A stretch of 64,000 nucleotides of DNA from NCBI RefSeq assembly GCF_009725985.1, contig NZ_RCNR01000014.1, positions 42,497-106,496 of the forward strand. The letters run 5' to 3'. The notes beneath the pieces are model-generated. The model made no database searches. It was given only the letters and a program-made list of their open reading frames with translations, and was not told where the DNA came from. Position numbers and translations under genes: made by a program. Of the stretch, positions 9,941 through 18,237 are shown in pieces (position 1 is the stretch's first letter; each line of letters opens with the position of its first letter). Source of the stretch: Zobellia amurskyensis (GTDB lineage Bacteria > Bacteroidota > Bacteroidia > Flavobacteriales > Flavobacteriaceae).

Positions 9941-9969
9941 AAAAGCCCAATCTTTGATTGGGCTTTTTT
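9941..9969. terminator. Bidirectional terminator between galK and the LytTR gene
   Basis: A 12-bp perfect stem (AAAAGCCCAATC with GATTGGGCTTTT) closes a TTT loop, with T runs on both strands. It serves the converging galK (+) and LytTR (-) genes. Confidence 0.92.
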
Positions 9970-9991
9970 ATTTTAGGATAGGCTATTGCTA

Positions 9992-10693
9992 TTAAGCCTG
10001 AGAGTTCATTAATGCATCTTCCAGTGCAAGTTTTTTATGTCTGCTCAGCGGAATTGAATGTCCACAAACTTCAACTTGTGATCCGTTAAATTTTTCCACC
10101 TTATCAAGGTTAATGATGTATGATTTATGTACACGTAAGAACCTGTCTTCTGGTAGTTTTTCTGAAAAAGATTTCATTGTAGATAGAATTAATACATTCT
10201 TTTCATCCGTAACTACTTTAATATAGTCACCAAGACCTTCTATCCATTTAATATCACTTAGGGGCAGTTTAACTTTTTTGAGTTTGCTGTTCACAAAAAT
10301 ATAGTCATCTTCTTTTTCTTCAATTTCAATATTGTTCTGTAGTGCTTTTTTAATAGCAGTATTAAAACGATTTTGACCAATAGGTTTAAGAAGATAATCC
10401 GTTACATCATAATCAAAAGCTTGCATGGCATACTCTTCTTTTGCCGAAATAAGAATAATCTGCGGACGGTTTTTTAAAGAGTCTATAAATTGAAAGCCAT
10501 TGATTAAAGGCATTTCTATATCTAGAAAAACCAGGTCAACATCGCTTTGTTCCATATGCTTTTGTGCCTCCACAGCATTCTTGTAATCGGCAAGAAAACG
10601 AAGGTTAATATGGTTCTTTATAAGTTTGGCAACTGCGGTACGCTGTGTTTTAGAATCATCTATAACTACACACGTTAATTTTACAGAGTTCAT
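9992..10693 (-). CDS. LytTR-family response regulator
   Basis: A 233-residue regulator with an N-terminal receiver domain and a C-terminal LytTR DNA-binding domain. The acidic pocket is D12/D13, the phosphoacceptor is D58 in FLDIEMP, and the conserved Lys is in YLLKPIG near 105. The LytTR part has IKWIEGLGDYIKV and the RVHKSYIIN motif. There is no histidine kinase next to it. It is a close paralogue of the gene at 11815-12513; the two flank a universal stress protein gene. Confidence 0.9.
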   Translation of the reverse strand: MNSVKLTCVVIDDSKTQRTAVAKLIKNHINLRFLADYKNAVEAQKHMEQSDVDLVFLDIEMPLINGFQFIDSLKNRPQIILISAKEEYAMQAFDYDVTDYLLKPIGQNRFNTAIKKALQNNIEIEEKEDDYIFVNSKLKKVKLPLSDIKWIEGLGDYIKVVTDEKNVLILSTMKSFSEKLPEDRFLRVHKSYIINLDKVEKFNGSQVEVCGHSIPLSRHKKLALEDALMNSQA

Positions 10694-10804
10694 AATAAGA
10701 GGATTGCTTAAAAAGTATATAACTTCTTAAAGAGGTTAAATATTCATTAACTAATCACCTTCTTTTAACAGTTGTGGGGCCAGATAAAAATAGGTTAGCT
10801 ATTG

Positions 10805-10812
10805 CAAATATA
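10805..10812 (-). promoter_or_regulatory. Candidate -7 box (TATATTTG) for the LytTR gene at 9992
   Basis: A full TAnnTTTG match on the minus strand about 110 bases before the start. A TTG lies 23 bases further up, two or more bases longer than the usual spacing, so support is weak. Confidence 0.25.
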
Positions 10813-10955
10813 TAGTTTAAAAATTTATTGGCTCCCAAGCACTTTTAAAATTGAGTTAGACATCCAAAATATTACGAATATTATCTTCAAAACTGATAGA
10901 TGTCATGTTTTTCTCTTTCAGAAGGTCTTAATTTTATTAAATCAAATCAAAAGTC

Positions 10956-11801
10956 ATGCTAAAAGTCCTTTTACCTACCGATTTTTCTGAAAATTCTAGA
11001 AATGCTATTGATTATGCCCTACGGTTTTATGAAGATACGGAGTGTACTTTCTTTTTTTTGCATACTTATACTCCTGCAGCATATAGGATAGATTACATTT
11101 TGGGTTCTCCGGCACAGATAGGTATGGGAGATAATTGGCAGTCCGAGACGGAAGACCAAATGAGTGAGTTTTGTAAAGATGTATCATATGCGAGCCAAAA
11201 CCCCAAACACAGGTTCATAACACATATAGCACTTGAATCACTATTGACAGAGGTTTTGAAAGTAACGGCAAAAGAGAAAATAGATATGATTGTAATGGGT
11301 ACCCAAGGGGCAACAGGAGCCAAATCTGTTTTTTTGGGAACCAAAACAGTGAATGTCATAAAAGTGGCTGCTTGCCCCGTACTTGTAGTTCCGAATGGTT
11401 GTTTTTATAAAGTGCCTAAGAAAGTTGCCTTAGTAACGAATTTTAAGAGAAATTTCTCAGCGGAGATTTTGGCGCCTGTAAAATGTATTCTTACTCGCTT
11501 TAAAACGTCAATGCATATTATGCATGTAAATGAAGAAGAACGTTTAGATTCTATTCAGGCATCCAATAGAAATACGTTAGATGCTTATTTAGATATATTT
11601 AAACCCAAGTATCATTGGATGCCTAATTTTTCCAATAAGACTAAAAGCATTCAAGTGTTTGTAAAAGAGTTGGATATTGATTTGTTGACCATGGTTAAGA
11701 ATGATCATGACTTTTTTGAAGGCTTGATGCGGGAGCCGATTATTAAAAAAATAAGCTTCTCTATAGAAATACCATTCTTGGTAATCCCTGTTGCCGATTA
11801 A
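10956..11801 (+). CDS. Universal stress protein with two UspA domains
   Basis: A 281-residue cytoplasmic protein with tandem UspA domains. The first begins KVLLPTDFSENSRNAIDYA and carries the ATP-binding pattern G-x2-G-x9-G-T (from GTQGATGAK to LGTKT) before ACPVLVVP. The second half begins KKVALVTNF and ends PFLVIPVAD but lacks the ATP motif, as is common in flavobacterial double Usp proteins. It lies between two related LytTR regulators, the left one divergent and the right one convergent, which suggests a shared stress role but does not prove it. Confidence 0.88.
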   Translation: MLKVLLPTDFSENSRNAIDYALRFYEDTECTFFFLHTYTPAAYRIDYILGSPAQIGMGDNWQSETEDQMSEFCKDVSYASQNPKHRFITHIALESLLTEVLKVTAKEKIDMIVMGTQGATGAKSVFLGTKTVNVIKVAACPVLVVPNGCFYKVPKKVALVTNFKRNFSAEILAPVKCILTRFKTSMHIMHVNEEERLDSIQASNRNTLDAYLDIFKPKYHWMPNFSNKTKSIQVFVKELDIDLLTMVKNDHDFFEGLMREPIIKKISFSIEIPFLVIPVAD

Positions 11802-11814
11802 AATTTAGATAATC

Positions 11815-12513
11815 CTAAGAAGTTCCAATGGCATTCATAAATGAATCTCTTCTACTTCGACTTAATGTTATTTTCTTGCCTTCAACTTCTACCATAGTAT
11901 TGTTAAACTTTTCTATTCTTTGAAGATTAATGATGTACGATTTGTGAATACGAACAAATTGAGCGTCTGGTAATTTTTGCTCGAACGCTTTCATTGAAGA
12001 CAATACAATATGGTTAGATTTTTCGGTAACCAGTTTTACATAATCTCCTAAAGCCTCTATCCATTTAATATCTTTATAATTCACTTTGACCTTCCTAGAA
12101 TTACTTTTTACGAAAAAATGCTCTTCATCATTGGTGTTTGTAGATAGCTCTGCATTACGGAGCGCTTTTTTAACGGCCTTGTCAAACCTTGATGGTAAAA
12201 TGGGCTTCAGTAAATAATCGGTTATAGTATAGTCAAAAGCCCTGAAGGCATGGTCAGGGTCACTGCTTACCAATATAATTTGCGGACTTTCCTTAAAAGT
12301 TTCTATTAAATCAAAACCAGTAATTAAAGGTAATTCTACGGTAATAAAGATGAGGTCTACGTTTTCTTCTGCCTTACTGTTTTTTGCCTCTATTCCGTTT
12401 CTGTAGGTTTTTTTGAGACTTAGATTGGGATGATGTTCTACTAATTTAACTAGTTCTCTACAGTGAACTGGTGAATCTTCAATAATTGCGCTTGTCAACT
12501 TTAAATCATCCAT
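11815..12513 (-). CDS. LytTR-family regulator with a degenerate receiver domain
   Basis: A 232-residue paralogue of the regulator at 9992-10693, aligned residue for residue in the first 60 positions. The acidic pocket (E12, D13) and the Lys in YLLKPIL are kept, but the phosphoacceptor position 58 is Thr (FITVELP, against FLDIEMP in the paralogue). The LytTR half is intact (IKWIEALGDYVKL, RIHKSYIIN). It is therefore predicted to work without Asp phosphorylation, for example as a pseudo-receiver or by pairing with its paralogue. It converges on the universal stress gene with 13 bases between the stops. Confidence 0.88.
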   Translation of the reverse strand: MDDLKLTSAIIEDSPVHCRELVKLVEHHPNLSLKKTYRNGIEAKNSKAEENVDLIFITVELPLITGFDLIETFKESPQIILVSSDPDHAFRAFDYTITDYLLKPILPSRFDKAVKKALRNAELSTNTNDEEHFFVKSNSRKVKVNYKDIKWIEALGDYVKLVTEKSNHIVLSSMKAFEQKLPDAQFVRIHKSYIINLQRIEKFNNTMVEVEGKKITLSRSRRDSFMNAIGTS

Positions 12514-12730
12514 AGTGTTTCATGCTTTTTCAACAAGTATTTACGAGGTGGTAATACCAAGGGTTTGTTTTTTTAATAACTTTTTTTGAAAAATGTGTGG
12601 AAAACTACGATCTGCTTTTCTTGAGAGTACCTATTTGCGGTACATTAGAGCCTTTGTAAGTATTGAGGACTAAAACGACCAATACCAAAAACTTTTAATA
12701 ACTTTTAGAAGGGGCTTTTTACAAAAAAGC

Positions 12731-12738
12731 TATTTTTG
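12731..12738 (+). promoter_or_regulatory. Candidate -7 box (TATTTTTG) for trxB
   Basis: A full TAnnTTTG match 31 bases before the ATG at 12770. The -33 TTG is not seen. Confidence 0.35.
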
Positions 12739-12769
12739 TTCATTAACTATTTAAAATGAATATTTGATT

Positions 12770-13735
12770 ATGTCTGAGAAAATAGAGAGGCTTAAAACGT
12801 TGATTATAGGGTCGGGACCTGCAGGGTACACCGCGGCAATTTATGCGGCTCGTGCAGATTTAAAACCGGTTGTATATACAGGAATGGAGCCCGGAGGGCA
12901 ATTGACTACAACAACAGAGGTAGATAATTTTCCAGGCTATCCAGAAGGTATTGATGGCCCAAGTATGATGGTGCAACTACAGCAGCAAGCAGAACGTTTT
13001 GGTACGGAAGTTCGTATTGGTATGGCTACAGCTGTTGAGTTTAGTGATACTGTTGGTGGCATACATAAAGTAACTATAGATGATTCAAAAATTATTGAAG
13101 CGGAATCTGTAATTATTTCTACAGGTGCTTCAGCAAAATATTTGAATATACCCAGTGAGCAACGTTTGCGTGGAGGTGGTGTTTCTGCTTGTGCGGTTTG
13201 TGATGGTTTTTTCTATAGAGGGCAGGATGTTGCTATCGTAGGTGCAGGAGATACGGCTGCAGAAGAGGCTTCTTATTTGGCTAACATATGTAATAAGGTA
13301 ACTATGTTGGTCCGTAAAGACCACATGCGAGCTTCAAAAGCTATGCAACACCGTGTTGAGAGCTTAAAAAATGTTGAGATAAAATACAACTCTGAGGTAG
13401 ATGAGGTTCTAGGAGAACAAGTTGTTGAAGGTTTACGTGTAGTTAATAACCAGACCGGGGCAAAAGAAGATATAGCTATAACAGGTCTTTTTATCGCTAT
13501 TGGGCATAAACCGAATACGGATATATTTAAAGGTCAGTTAGATATGGACGAAACCGGATATATCATAACTAAAGGGAAATCTACAAAAACTAACAAACCA
13601 GGTGTTTTTGCAAGTGGTGATGCTCAAGATAAAGAATACCGTCAAGCAGTAACAGCTGCGGGTACGGGCTGTATGGCCGCATTAGATGCAGAGCGGTATT
13701 TGGCTACTGTAGAAACTCCACAAGAAGCCATTTAG
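12770..13735 (+). CDS. trxB: Thioredoxin-disulfide reductase
   Basis: A 321-residue FAD/NADPH flavoenzyme that reduces thioredoxin in the cytoplasm. The FAD motif GSGPAG is at 14-19, the redox pair is C141-A-V-C144-D, the NADPH motif GAGDTAAEEA follows near 158, and GVFASGD closes the FAD domain. The start is the ATG at 12770; a TTG two codons upstream is in frame but less likely. The length is normal. It stands alone and ends at a strong bidirectional terminator. Confidence 0.96.
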   Translation: MSEKIERLKTLIIGSGPAGYTAAIYAARADLKPVVYTGMEPGGQLTTTTEVDNFPGYPEGIDGPSMMVQLQQQAERFGTEVRIGMATAVEFSDTVGGIHKVTIDDSKIIEAESVIISTGASAKYLNIPSEQRLRGGGVSACAVCDGFFYRGQDVAIVGAGDTAAEEASYLANICNKVTMLVRKDHMRASKAMQHRVESLKNVEIKYNSEVDEVLGEQVVEGLRVVNNQTGAKEDIAITGLFIAIGHKPNTDIFKGQLDMDETGYIITKGKSTKTNKPGVFASGDAQDKEYRQAVTAAGTGCMAALDAERYLATVETPQEAI

Positions 13736-13756
13736 AAGAATTAGAACATAGAATAA

Positions 13757-13785
13757 AAAAAAGCTGCAATTTTGCAGCTTTTTTT
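13757..13785. terminator. Bidirectional terminator after trxB
   Basis: The stem AAGCTGCA/TGCAGCTT has A and T runs on both sides and serves trxB (+) and the converging gene at 13804 (-). Confidence 0.9.
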
Positions 13786-13803
13786 ATCTTCTTTAATAAT
13801 CAG

Positions 13804-14253
13804 TTAATCTAAACGTTTGTAGTTTTCAGAGTTAATTCTATTTCCTTCCTCATCCCTGAAAATTTGACTATAACTGTTTTTTTCCAATTGAAGTTCCATG
13901 TGCCATTTCATATCAGAATTGGCAATTTTACGCATGGAGGCAGACATGTATTCCAATCTTTCCGTAAGAGTGCTGTCCGTGGTTTCATAAGACCCATAGC
14001 CAAACCATTCTACAGAATCGTTGGGTACATACCTAGTCCACATTACTTTGCCATTGTAGTACATTTTAATTTGGCGGTATCCATCTGCGGCTAATAAAGT
14101 ATCGGAGGGGTGTATGCCGTCGTCATAATTATAATGACTCACTAATTCCCAAGTACCTTCTATGGTAGGGTGATATGAAGTTTTTGAATCTTCATATTTA
14201 GTGGCGGAAATAAGTAAAAACGAAATGCAGATTACAGTAATTATTTTTTTCAT
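13804..14253 (-). CDS. Secreted lipocalin-like protein, copy 1
   Basis: A 149-residue exported protein of unknown function. The ATG at 14253 gives a signal peptide (MKKIITVICISFLLISAT). The mature part begins with a lipocalin-like strand (IEGTWELVSHYNYDD) and contains KMYYNGKVMWTRY, WFGYGSYE and EYMSASMRKIAN. It is a tandem paralogue of the next gene (14332-14778) with these motifs almost identical. The pattern resembles the small lipocalin-like/DUF4488-type proteins of Bacteroidetes, but I do not claim a ligand. Confidence 0.75.
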   Translation of the reverse strand: MKKIITVICISFLLISATKYEDSKTSYHPTIEGTWELVSHYNYDDGIHPSDTLLAADGYRQIKMYYNGKVMWTRYVPNDSVEWFGYGSYETTDSTLTERLEYMSASMRKIANSDMKWHMELQLEKNSYSQIFRDEEGNRINSENYKRLD

Positions 14254-14331
14254 GGCCAAGTGTTTTTAAAATTGTCATATAGGTGTTAATAAACCGGTTT
14301 GTAGAAATTAACAAACCGTAGGGCATATGGG

Positions 14332-14778
14332 TTAATCTATTCGTCTGTAGTTTTCCGAAGCAATACGTCCCCCGTCTTCATCTAATGAGATTTGGGTAAA
14401 AGAATTATTTTTCAGTTGCAGTTCCATCTTCCATTGCATTTCTGGATTGGCAATTTTACGCATGGAGGCAGACATGTATTCTAATTTTTCAACCAAGGTA
14501 TGGTCTGTAGCTTCATAAGAACCATAACCAAACCATTCTACAGTTTTGTTAGGAGTATAACGTGTCCACATAACCTTCCCGTTATAGAACATTTTTATTT
14601 GACTAAAACCTTTTTCAGGGGTAAGGGTATCCGTAACATTTTCACCATCATAATTATAACGGCTTATAAGTTCCCATGTTCCTTCAATAGAAGGGTGTAG
14701 TTCAGATTCAACAGATTTAGTTCCCGTTGCAGAGATGAGTAAAAGCATCAATAAAGCTAATCCTAATAATTTTTTCAT
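14332..14778 (-). CDS. Secreted lipocalin-like protein, copy 2
   Basis: A 148-residue exported paralogue of the gene at 13804-14253. The signal peptide is MKKLLGLALLMLLLISATG. It keeps IEGTWELISRYNYDG, KMFYNGKVMWTRY, WFGYGSYE, EYMSASMRKIAN and the terminal SENYRRID. The 78-base gap suggests the pair is one transcription unit produced by gene duplication. Function unknown; probably periplasmic or on the cell envelope. Confidence 0.75.
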   Translation of the reverse strand: MKKLLGLALLMLLLISATGTKSVESELHPSIEGTWELISRYNYDGENVTDTLTPEKGFSQIKMFYNGKVMWTRYTPNKTVEWFGYGSYEATDHTLVEKLEYMSASMRKIANPEMQWKMELQLKNNSFTQISLDEDGGRIASENYRRID

Positions 14779-14967
14779 AATGATATAGTTTAAATGGATA
14801 AGCGGTTTTGTACCAATAAGTTACAACAAAATTTATGAATATCGTATTTTTTGTAACAAAAAATAAGGCATTCTCAGTGTAGGGAAAGTCCTCAATATTG
14901 GATATTTGAAATCTAAATTGAATAAAATCTACATATCGATAATAAGGAGAATGTATTTTACCGATGT

Positions 14968-15153
14968 GTGATTTCAGCGGGTCTATCTAATGTTTTTATA
15001 GGGTTAGAGTTACCTATAGGTCATAATGAAATTCTAAATGGGCAATGGGTGCGAAGAGCGCAATACCCTACTTCTGAGCAGACCAGAAACGGAGAGCAGG
15101 TAGAAGCGGTAACCAAAGGAATTGGTGACCCAGTCTGGTGGGATAGGGACTAA
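14968..15153 (+). CDS. Doubtful small ORF or gene remnant
   Basis: A 61-codon frame opening at a GTG (open, without ATG, from 14926). The predicted protein has an ordinary composition with three Trp, including NGQWVRRAQYP and a GDPVWWDRD tail. I do not recognise it. It has no clear ribosome-binding context or promoter and is the only candidate in the 390 bases between 14779 and 15170. It could be the end of a decayed gene. Confidence 0.22.
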   Translation: MISAGLSNVFIGLELPIGHNEILNGQWVRRAQYPTSEQTRNGEQVEAVTKGIGDPVWWDRD

Positions 15154-15170
15154 CTCCCGGATATTAAGTT

Positions 15171-16214
15171 TTAAGGAAGGATATTGATGCAATGTAAAAC
15201 GTGCTCAATATCCTTTTTTTTATGTGATGCACTCAGTACAATTCTACTCATGAGAGGTGCATTTTCGTCAGGATAGGGAAAGCTGGTGACAATAATACGG
15301 TTGGCTTCCAAGTATTCGGTTAACTGCACATTAGAAAAAGTATAGGCAGGGTGGCCTTTCATAAAATGAAATGTTTTCCTTTTTTTTAGATTACCATAAA
15401 ACAGATCCATATTACGTTGCAATCGTTTTCTCTTAAGTTCGTAGATAACGTCGGCTTCCACAAGTGTTGCCATGGCTGCAGGGATTGCAGGGCTGGCTCC
15501 TCCAAAAAAGGGAGTGTCGGTTAAGAAACGAATGCGCTCTTTTGTGCCAAAAACAGCACCTGCCTGAATACCAAAACCTTTACCCAATGATCCACAGACA
15601 ATGAGTTCCTTTATTTTTAGCTTTGCTAGAATAGAATAAACGCCTCCTCCATTTTTCCCAACAATACCTAACCCGTGGGAGTCATCCACAACCAAAATGA
15701 TATCTTCTAACGGAAGAATTTTTAAAGCTTCAAAATCAGGATAATTACAACCGGAGAAATCTATACTATCTAAAAAAACAACAGGGATAGATGTGCTTGA
15801 TTCTAAGTGCTCCCGAACGGCAATGTTTAAGGAGGCAAAAGTGGTATACGATTTTATTTTAGATTGATAAAGCGCAGAATGTGTGTTGGGTGCATAAAAA
15901 AACTGATGTTCTTTGGTATTTAGTACTTGTGCTAAAAACTGACCGGCCAAGTACCCAGATGATAGAGTGATACATGCCTCACTGCCCACGATTTTAGCTA
16001 AATACGTTTCAGCTTCATCAAAGACGGACAGCCTGATATTAGATTTTCTAGAGGCTCCGTAATTAGTACCGTATTTCTTAATGTTACTAATAAATAATTT
16101 CTGAAAATCACTATCGGTTTGTAGACCTAAATACGAAGTGCCACCAAAATAAAGATGAGATACTCCGTTTAGAGTAATCTTTCTGCCCGGGAATGTATCT
16201 ATATAATAGCTCAT
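15171..16214 (-). CDS. PLP-dependent acyltransferase/aminotransferase (AONS-like, BioF/KBL fold)
   Basis: A 347-residue fold-type I PLP enzyme of the alpha-oxoamine synthase type. Visible are the substrate-channel SSGYLAGQ near 85, the PLP-binding DDSHGLGIVGKNG with D177/D178 and H180, and the Schiff-base lysine K212 in GSLGKGFG. It is slightly short for BioF (about 380). The start ATG overlaps the stop of the epimerase by one base (TAATG), so the two are translationally coupled. The true reaction is unknown; partnering a dipeptide epimerase, it may act on an amino acid released during murein peptide recycling. Biotin synthesis is less likely, since no other bio gene is near. Confidence 0.8.
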   Translation of the reverse strand: MSYYIDTFPGRKITLNGVSHLYFGGTSYLGLQTDSDFQKLFISNIKKYGTNYGASRKSNIRLSVFDEAETYLAKIVGSEACITLSSGYLAGQFLAQVLNTKEHQFFYAPNTHSALYQSKIKSYTTFASLNIAVREHLESSTSIPVVFLDSIDFSGCNYPDFEALKILPLEDIILVVDDSHGLGIVGKNGGGVYSILAKLKIKELIVCGSLGKGFGIQAGAVFGTKERIRFLTDTPFFGGASPAIPAAMATLVEADVIYELKRKRLQRNMDLFYGNLKKRKTFHFMKGHPAYTFSNVQLTEYLEANRIIVTSFPYPDENAPLMSRIVLSASHKKKDIEHVLHCINILP

Positions 16215-17224
16215 TACCTTAAACTAACTCCTGTTCCATTCAGTTCTGAAAAAACAAGTTTACCATCGGGCAATATCTGTACGCCGTTCGCAATATCGTC
16301 TTTGAGCAGTAGAGGTCCGTCCATATCAACATAGTCCAGTTGAGGAACCAATTGCGCAATGGCAGAAATGCCAACGGTAGATTCTGTCATACAACCTATC
16401 ATTACTTTAATACCCATTTCTTTTGCTTCGGCAATCATCCGTAGGGCAGGGGTAATACCTCCGCATTTCGTCAATTTTATATTAATACCGCTATAGTGAA
16501 GCCCACATTTTTGAACATCACTTTCTATAATACAGCTTTCATCTGCAATGACAGGTAGTACGCTGTGGTGCATAACTTTTTCCATGCCTTCCCAATCATC
16601 GGCTTTTAAAGGTTGCTCAAGAAACTCCACACCTAATTCTTTTAATAATGGGGCGTTTGTAATTGTTTCACTTGCAGACCACGCGCAGTTGGCGTCTATT
16701 CTAAAAATGGCATCGGTATGTTCTCGTAAAGCTTTAACAATAGCAACATCATCTTCCGTACCTAGTTTTATTTTATAAATAGGCCATGGCATTTCTTTCA
16801 TTTTCTCTACCATTTTTTCAACGGGGGCAATGCCTATAGTATAATTTGTTGTTGGGTAGGAGGTGTTGCCAGTGCCCCAAATATTATAAAGCGGTTTTCC
16901 TTGTAGTTTACCGTAAAGATCCCAAGCGGCAAGGTCTAATGCGCAGATAGCAAAATTAGATAATTGTTTACCTGTTAAAAAAGCATGGAAATTTTCGGGG
17001 TGGTCTATATGAAAAGCTTCTATTTCTTTTCTGATGGTTTCAATTTCCGCCATCATACTTTCTACCGTAATGTTGTAGTAAGGATTAGATGTGGTTTCTC
17101 CATAACCGGTTTTTCCATCTAAAGAAAGACTAACGATTAGGGTATTTTGAAAATCGTGAGATTCACGAGAAATACTAAAAGTGTGTTTTAAGGCTAAAAC
17201 GTATTTTTTTAAATCTAACTGCAT
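16214..17224 (-). CDS. Dipeptide epimerase (L-Ala-D/L-Glu type), enolase superfamily
   Basis: A 336-residue enolase-superfamily enzyme of the muconate-lactonizing subgroup. The catalytic Lys pair is in YKIKLG (K151, K153), metal ligands are D177 (RIDANC), E203 (EQPL) and D228 (ADESC), and the opposite-face lysine is in NIKLTKCGGI near 250-253. These match L-Ala-D/L-Glu epimerases, which convert murein-derived L-Ala-D-Glu for recycling. The family has diverse dipeptide specificities, so the substrate is inferred. It leads an operon with the PLP enzyme downstream, overlapping by one base. Confidence 0.88.
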   Translation of the reverse strand: MQLDLKKYVLALKHTFSISRESHDFQNTLIVSLSLDGKTGYGETTSNPYYNITVESMMAEIETIRKEIEAFHIDHPENFHAFLTGKQLSNFAICALDLAAWDLYGKLQGKPLYNIWGTGNTSYPTTNYTIGIAPVEKMVEKMKEMPWPIYKIKLGTEDDVAIVKALREHTDAIFRIDANCAWSASETITNAPLLKELGVEFLEQPLKADDWEGMEKVMHHSVLPVIADESCIIESDVQKCGLHYSGINIKLTKCGGITPALRMIAEAKEMGIKVMIGCMTESTVGISAIAQLVPQLDYVDMDGPLLLKDDIANGVQILPDGKLVFSELNGTGVSLR

Positions 17225-17386
17225 GTTCCAATTGTTTCCACTAAGATAAAAAGAGAAAAAGGGTTGGCACTTTTCTCTTGGCTTTTTTTTCGAAGGAATA
17301 AAAGATTAACATTTCTTCCGACTTAAACCAAAAACAAGCGGCCGAAAATTCGACAGCTTGCATTTAGGATTGTTCGTTTTTTGGTT

Positions 17387-18118
17387 TTAGTACTTGTGTA
17401 CGCTTCCTGAAACCGATTTTTTGGTCTTTACACTGGCATTACCCGTATAGGCTACGTTACCACCACTGCTGGCGTCTGCCACAAGGGTTTCGGAAACTTG
17501 AATTTTCATATTCCCGCCACTGCTGGCATCTGCCGTGCAGCTTTTGGTTGAAAGCATTTTCGCGTTGATATTACCACCGCTGCTTACATCTACATCAGCA
17601 CGGTTGGCTTGGCCGGATATATTTAGATTTGCGCCGCTGCTGGCATCTATTTCTAGGACATCTGCAACTAATTCAATGTTTATCTGGGCACCGCTGCTGC
17701 CATCTATTTCCAGATCATCACTTTCAATAGTATTCTCAACACGTAATTGTGACCCGCTTGATGCACTTAAATTAGTTACTACAGGAAGTGAAACGTAAAC
17801 CTTTTTGGTTGCCCTACCAATATTCTGTTTAGCGTGAATGCGTAATTTTCCATTTTTAATATCGGTAGCAATAAGGTCAATTATGTTTTCGTCTGCTTCT
17901 ACTTTAATATTAAATTCATTAGATTGAGTTACATACACCGTAAGACCTTCCGATGCCGATACTTTTGTAAAATCATCAGTGATTGCTCTATCGTCCGTTA
18001 CTACGGTTCCGTTACCTTTTTCGCCGGTTCCAAAATCGCCAATATTGACGTCAAAACCACAGGAGGATAAGAATAATGCTACTAAAAATGCTATTGCAAT
18101 TCGAATTAAAGTTGTCAT
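17387..18118 (-). CDS. GIN-domain (DUF2807) lipoprotein
   Basis: A 243-residue lipoprotein with signal MTTLIRIAIAFLVALFLSSC; the ATG at 18118 is chosen because it starts the signal. The mature part is a head-GIN beta-helix domain with at least six Ser-Ser-Gly turns (SSGSQL, SSGAQI, SSGANL, and three SSGGN) about 20 residues apart. Family proteins sit in the envelope; their biochemical role is not established. It is the last gene of the PadR-PspC-GIN set, 119 bases after the PspC gene. Confidence 0.9.
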   Translation of the reverse strand: MTTLIRIAIAFLVALFLSSCGFDVNIGDFGTGEKGNGTVVTDDRAITDDFTKVSASEGLTVYVTQSNEFNIKVEADENIIDLIATDIKNGKLRIHAKQNIGRATKKVYVSLPVVTNLSASSGSQLRVENTIESDDLEIDGSSGAQINIELVADVLEIDASSGANLNISGQANRADVDVSSGGNINAKMLSTKSCTADASSGGNMKIQVSETLVADASSGGNVAYTGNASVKTKKSVSGSVHKY

Positions 18119-18237
18119 GGTTGTTGTTTTAAGATTGATGTAAAATTGAACTATTGGTTGCGTCTTTACCAGATTTTCAGACTCAAACGTCATATTTTGA
18201 TACTGAATTGATTACACTGGGTAAATAGCCTTAAAAA

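Noticed and set aside
10802..10990. Plus-strand open frame before the universal stress gene
   Set aside because: AT-rich, no family similarity, and runs into the usp start in another frame; taken as leader sequence.
12764..12769. TTG as the trxB start
   Set aside because: The ATG at 12770 follows two codons later and fits the family start better.
17250..17300. Hairpin (AAGAGAAAA with TTTTCTCTT) as terminator of the GIN gene
   Set aside because: Stem is nearly all A and T with a long loop and lies 90-130 bases from the stop; weak support.
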